Of a stretch of DNA of 6,633 nucleotides, positions 5,658-6,633 are shown piece by piece. Every line of letters starts with the position of its first letter. Position 1 is the stretch's first letter. A program made the position numbers and the translations under genes. Under the pieces are notes generated by a model. It was not told the origin of the DNA, made no database searches, and saw nothing but the letters and a program-made list of their open reading frames with translations. This DNA is from an uncultured Oribacterium sp. (GTDB taxonomy: Bacteria; Bacillota; Clostridia; Lachnospirales; Lachnospiraceae). The stretch covers positions 1 to 6,633 of the forward strand of contig CALHIC010000295.1 in NCBI GenBank assembly GCA_938030845.1. The letters are read 5' to 3'.

Positions 5658-6495
5658 CAATCTCACCGTACTCTCCCTCAATACCGCCGGCCATCTCGAT
5701 AAGCTCTCCTACCGTAGTACCGATAGGAACATCCATAAAGACCTGAGTCTTGGTTCCCTTCTTTAGCTTTCCGCCAACGGAAATATTCTTTAAGAAGCAA
5801 GGCTTCTTATCCTCAATTGCCTCTGCTATGCGAAGACAGGTCTCTACGTTAATAACAACGGAGTCAGTTTCTGAAGGAAGGGAAGTGGGAGGAAGTAATT
5901 TACCTAGAACTTCACGTACAACGGCTCTTTCCTCTCCCATCGGGTAAATATCCGGCAGCAAATGGATAGAGATATTGGGGAACTTGTCCTGTAAAGAAAG
6001 AAGAACTTTAATCTCTTCTTCATGCTTTTTCTTAATGGCAATCACGCCCTTAGCTGCATTGGTTACCTTCATACAGTAATCAATACCCCGCATGGTTTTT
6101 TCAGGCTGTTCCATAATCTGCTTCATGTTATGCTCCAGCAAAGGTTCACACTCCGCTGCATTCACCAGAATATATCCACCCTTCAAGTCGATATTCAACT
6201 TCACAGCTGTGGGGAATCCTGCGCCGCCCATTCCTACAATTCCTGCGGCTTTAATCAAATCAAGAGTATTCTCGCCCTCAATCTTTACGTAATCATCGCT
6301 CTGCTTTTCGGAAGCCTCGACGATGACCGCCTCATCGGTAATTTCTTTTACCACACCATCCACACTGGAATGCACATTGGCGCCAAGTTTCTCCGGTGCG
6401 GCAAGCAAGCTTCCTCTTTTAACGGAATCCCCTACCTTTACGACCGGTGTAGCAGGTGCACCGATGTGCTGTCTGAGTAAAATTGTTTTAACCAC
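5611..6495 (-). CDS. prdC: PrdC, RnfC-like electron-transfer protein, N-terminal part (frameshifted)
   Basis: PrdC resembles RnfC and is thought to pass electrons to proline reductase. From the GTG at 6493-6495 it has 294 residues: a barrel-sandwich segment (HIGAPATPVVKVGDSVKRG, then HSSVDGVV), a flavin/NADH-type Gly-rich loop GIVGMGGAGFPT, AAECEPLL, then an SLBB-like segment ending GEIVLGGPFSGGG. It stops at TAG 5611-5613. I prefer the GTG because AAGGAG lies 9 nt upstream and VKTILLRQH looks like a normal PrdC start; ATG 6504 touches the AAGGAG, and TTG 6516 has no good site. The rest of prdC lies downstream in the -1 frame. Deleting 38 nt (GTTCTTGG... to ...CTCACT, about 5620-5657) would join the frames as GEI-ALGGPFTGH and give about 488 residues. 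The gene is either truly broken or misassembled here. Confidence 0.88.
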   Translation of the reverse strand: MVKTILLRQHIGAPATPVVKVGDSVKRGSLLAAPEKLGANVHSSVDGVVKEITDEAVIVEASEKQSDDYVKIEGENTLDLIKAAGIVGMGGAGFPTAVKLNIDLKGGYILVNAAECEPLLEHNMKQIMEQPEKTMRGIDYCMKVTNAAKGVIAIKKKHEEEIKVLLSLQDKFPNISIHLLPDIYPMGEERAVVREVLGKLLPPTSLPSETDSVVINVETCLRIAEAIEDKKPCFLKNISVGGKLKKGTKTQVFMDVPIGTTVGELIEMAGGIEGEYGEIVLGGPFSGGGNSLLL

Positions 6496-6516
6496 TTTTC
6501 CCATCTCCTTCTTCAA

Positions 6517-6633
6517 CTTACTGATTTATGGAATATTTTCATTATCGCCTGACACGATAAAGTGTTACTCATCCTTCCTCTACAAAAGATTGTTAATTCT
6601 TTAGTAATACTACGGCGAAAATTCGGATTTTAC
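6517..6633 (-). promoter_or_regulatory. 5' leader of the prd operon
   Basis: This stretch upstream of prdC should hold leader and perhaps promoter sequence. It contains an inverted repeat TTATCG/CGATAA with a 7-nt centre (6542-6560), with no T tract on either side, so it is an operator or RNA hairpin candidate and not a terminator. A 19-codon frame runs from ATG 6570-6572, preceded by GAGGAAGG, to TGA 6513-6515, just before prdC. I found no sigma-54 type GG-N10-GC promoter and no strong sigma-A pair; the promoter may lie beyond the right edge. Confidence 0.4.

Noticed and set aside
6542..6560. TTATCG/CGATAA repeat as a terminator of an upstream gene
   Set aside because: The stem is only 6 bp and no T tract follows on either strand.
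3030..6604. Many plus-strand frames of 60-150 codons opposite prdA and prdC
   Set aside because: They are antisense shadows of well-recognised genes and lack family-like motifs or good ribosome binding sites.

Overview
The window carries a D-proline reductase (prd) operon on the minus strand and, at its left edge, the 5' part of selB on the same strand. This points to an amino-acid-fermenting, strictly anaerobic Clostridia-type member of the Bacillota. The signs are the prd gene set, an in-frame UGA read as selenocysteine in prdB, AGGAGG-type ribosome binding sites, moderately low GC and very AT-rich intergenic DNA. I cannot name a genus or species from the sequence alone.

Layout, read 5'->3' on the minus strand (right to left): a 5' leader with a small inverted repeat (6517-6633); prdC, an RnfC-like electron-transfer gene broken into two frames near 5611-5640; prdA, the proprotein of the pyruvoyl enzyme; an 81-residue conserved small protein; prdB, the selenocysteine subunit; a strong intrinsic terminator inside the operon (about 2036-2070); prdD; prdE; a second strong terminator (701-741); an AT-rich gap of about 250 nt; then selB, which runs off the left edge. 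No proline racemase (prdF) and no prdR regulator lie inside the window.

How the genes work together: PrdA self-cleaves at Thr424-Cys425 to give a pyruvoyl group that binds D-proline. The selenol of PrdB attacks the ring, giving 5-aminovalerate. PrdC is thought to deliver electrons. PrdD and PrdE are paralogues of the PrdA chain, and their gene boundary falls exactly where PrdA cleaves itself. SelB is the elongation factor needed to read the UGA in prdB, so its position next to the operon makes functional sense.

Points most worth checking: the prdC lesion, where two divergent copies of an (I/V)xLGGPF(S/T)G block sit in tandem and removing 38 nt restores one frame; the terminator between prdB and prdD, which could set subunit ratios; a motif shared by the PrdC tail and the PrdA N-terminal region; and a Lys-to-Met change in the SelB G4 guanine-binding motif. 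No mobile element, CRISPR array, tRNA or rRNA was seen. The core of the window is a known system; the unusual parts are these details.
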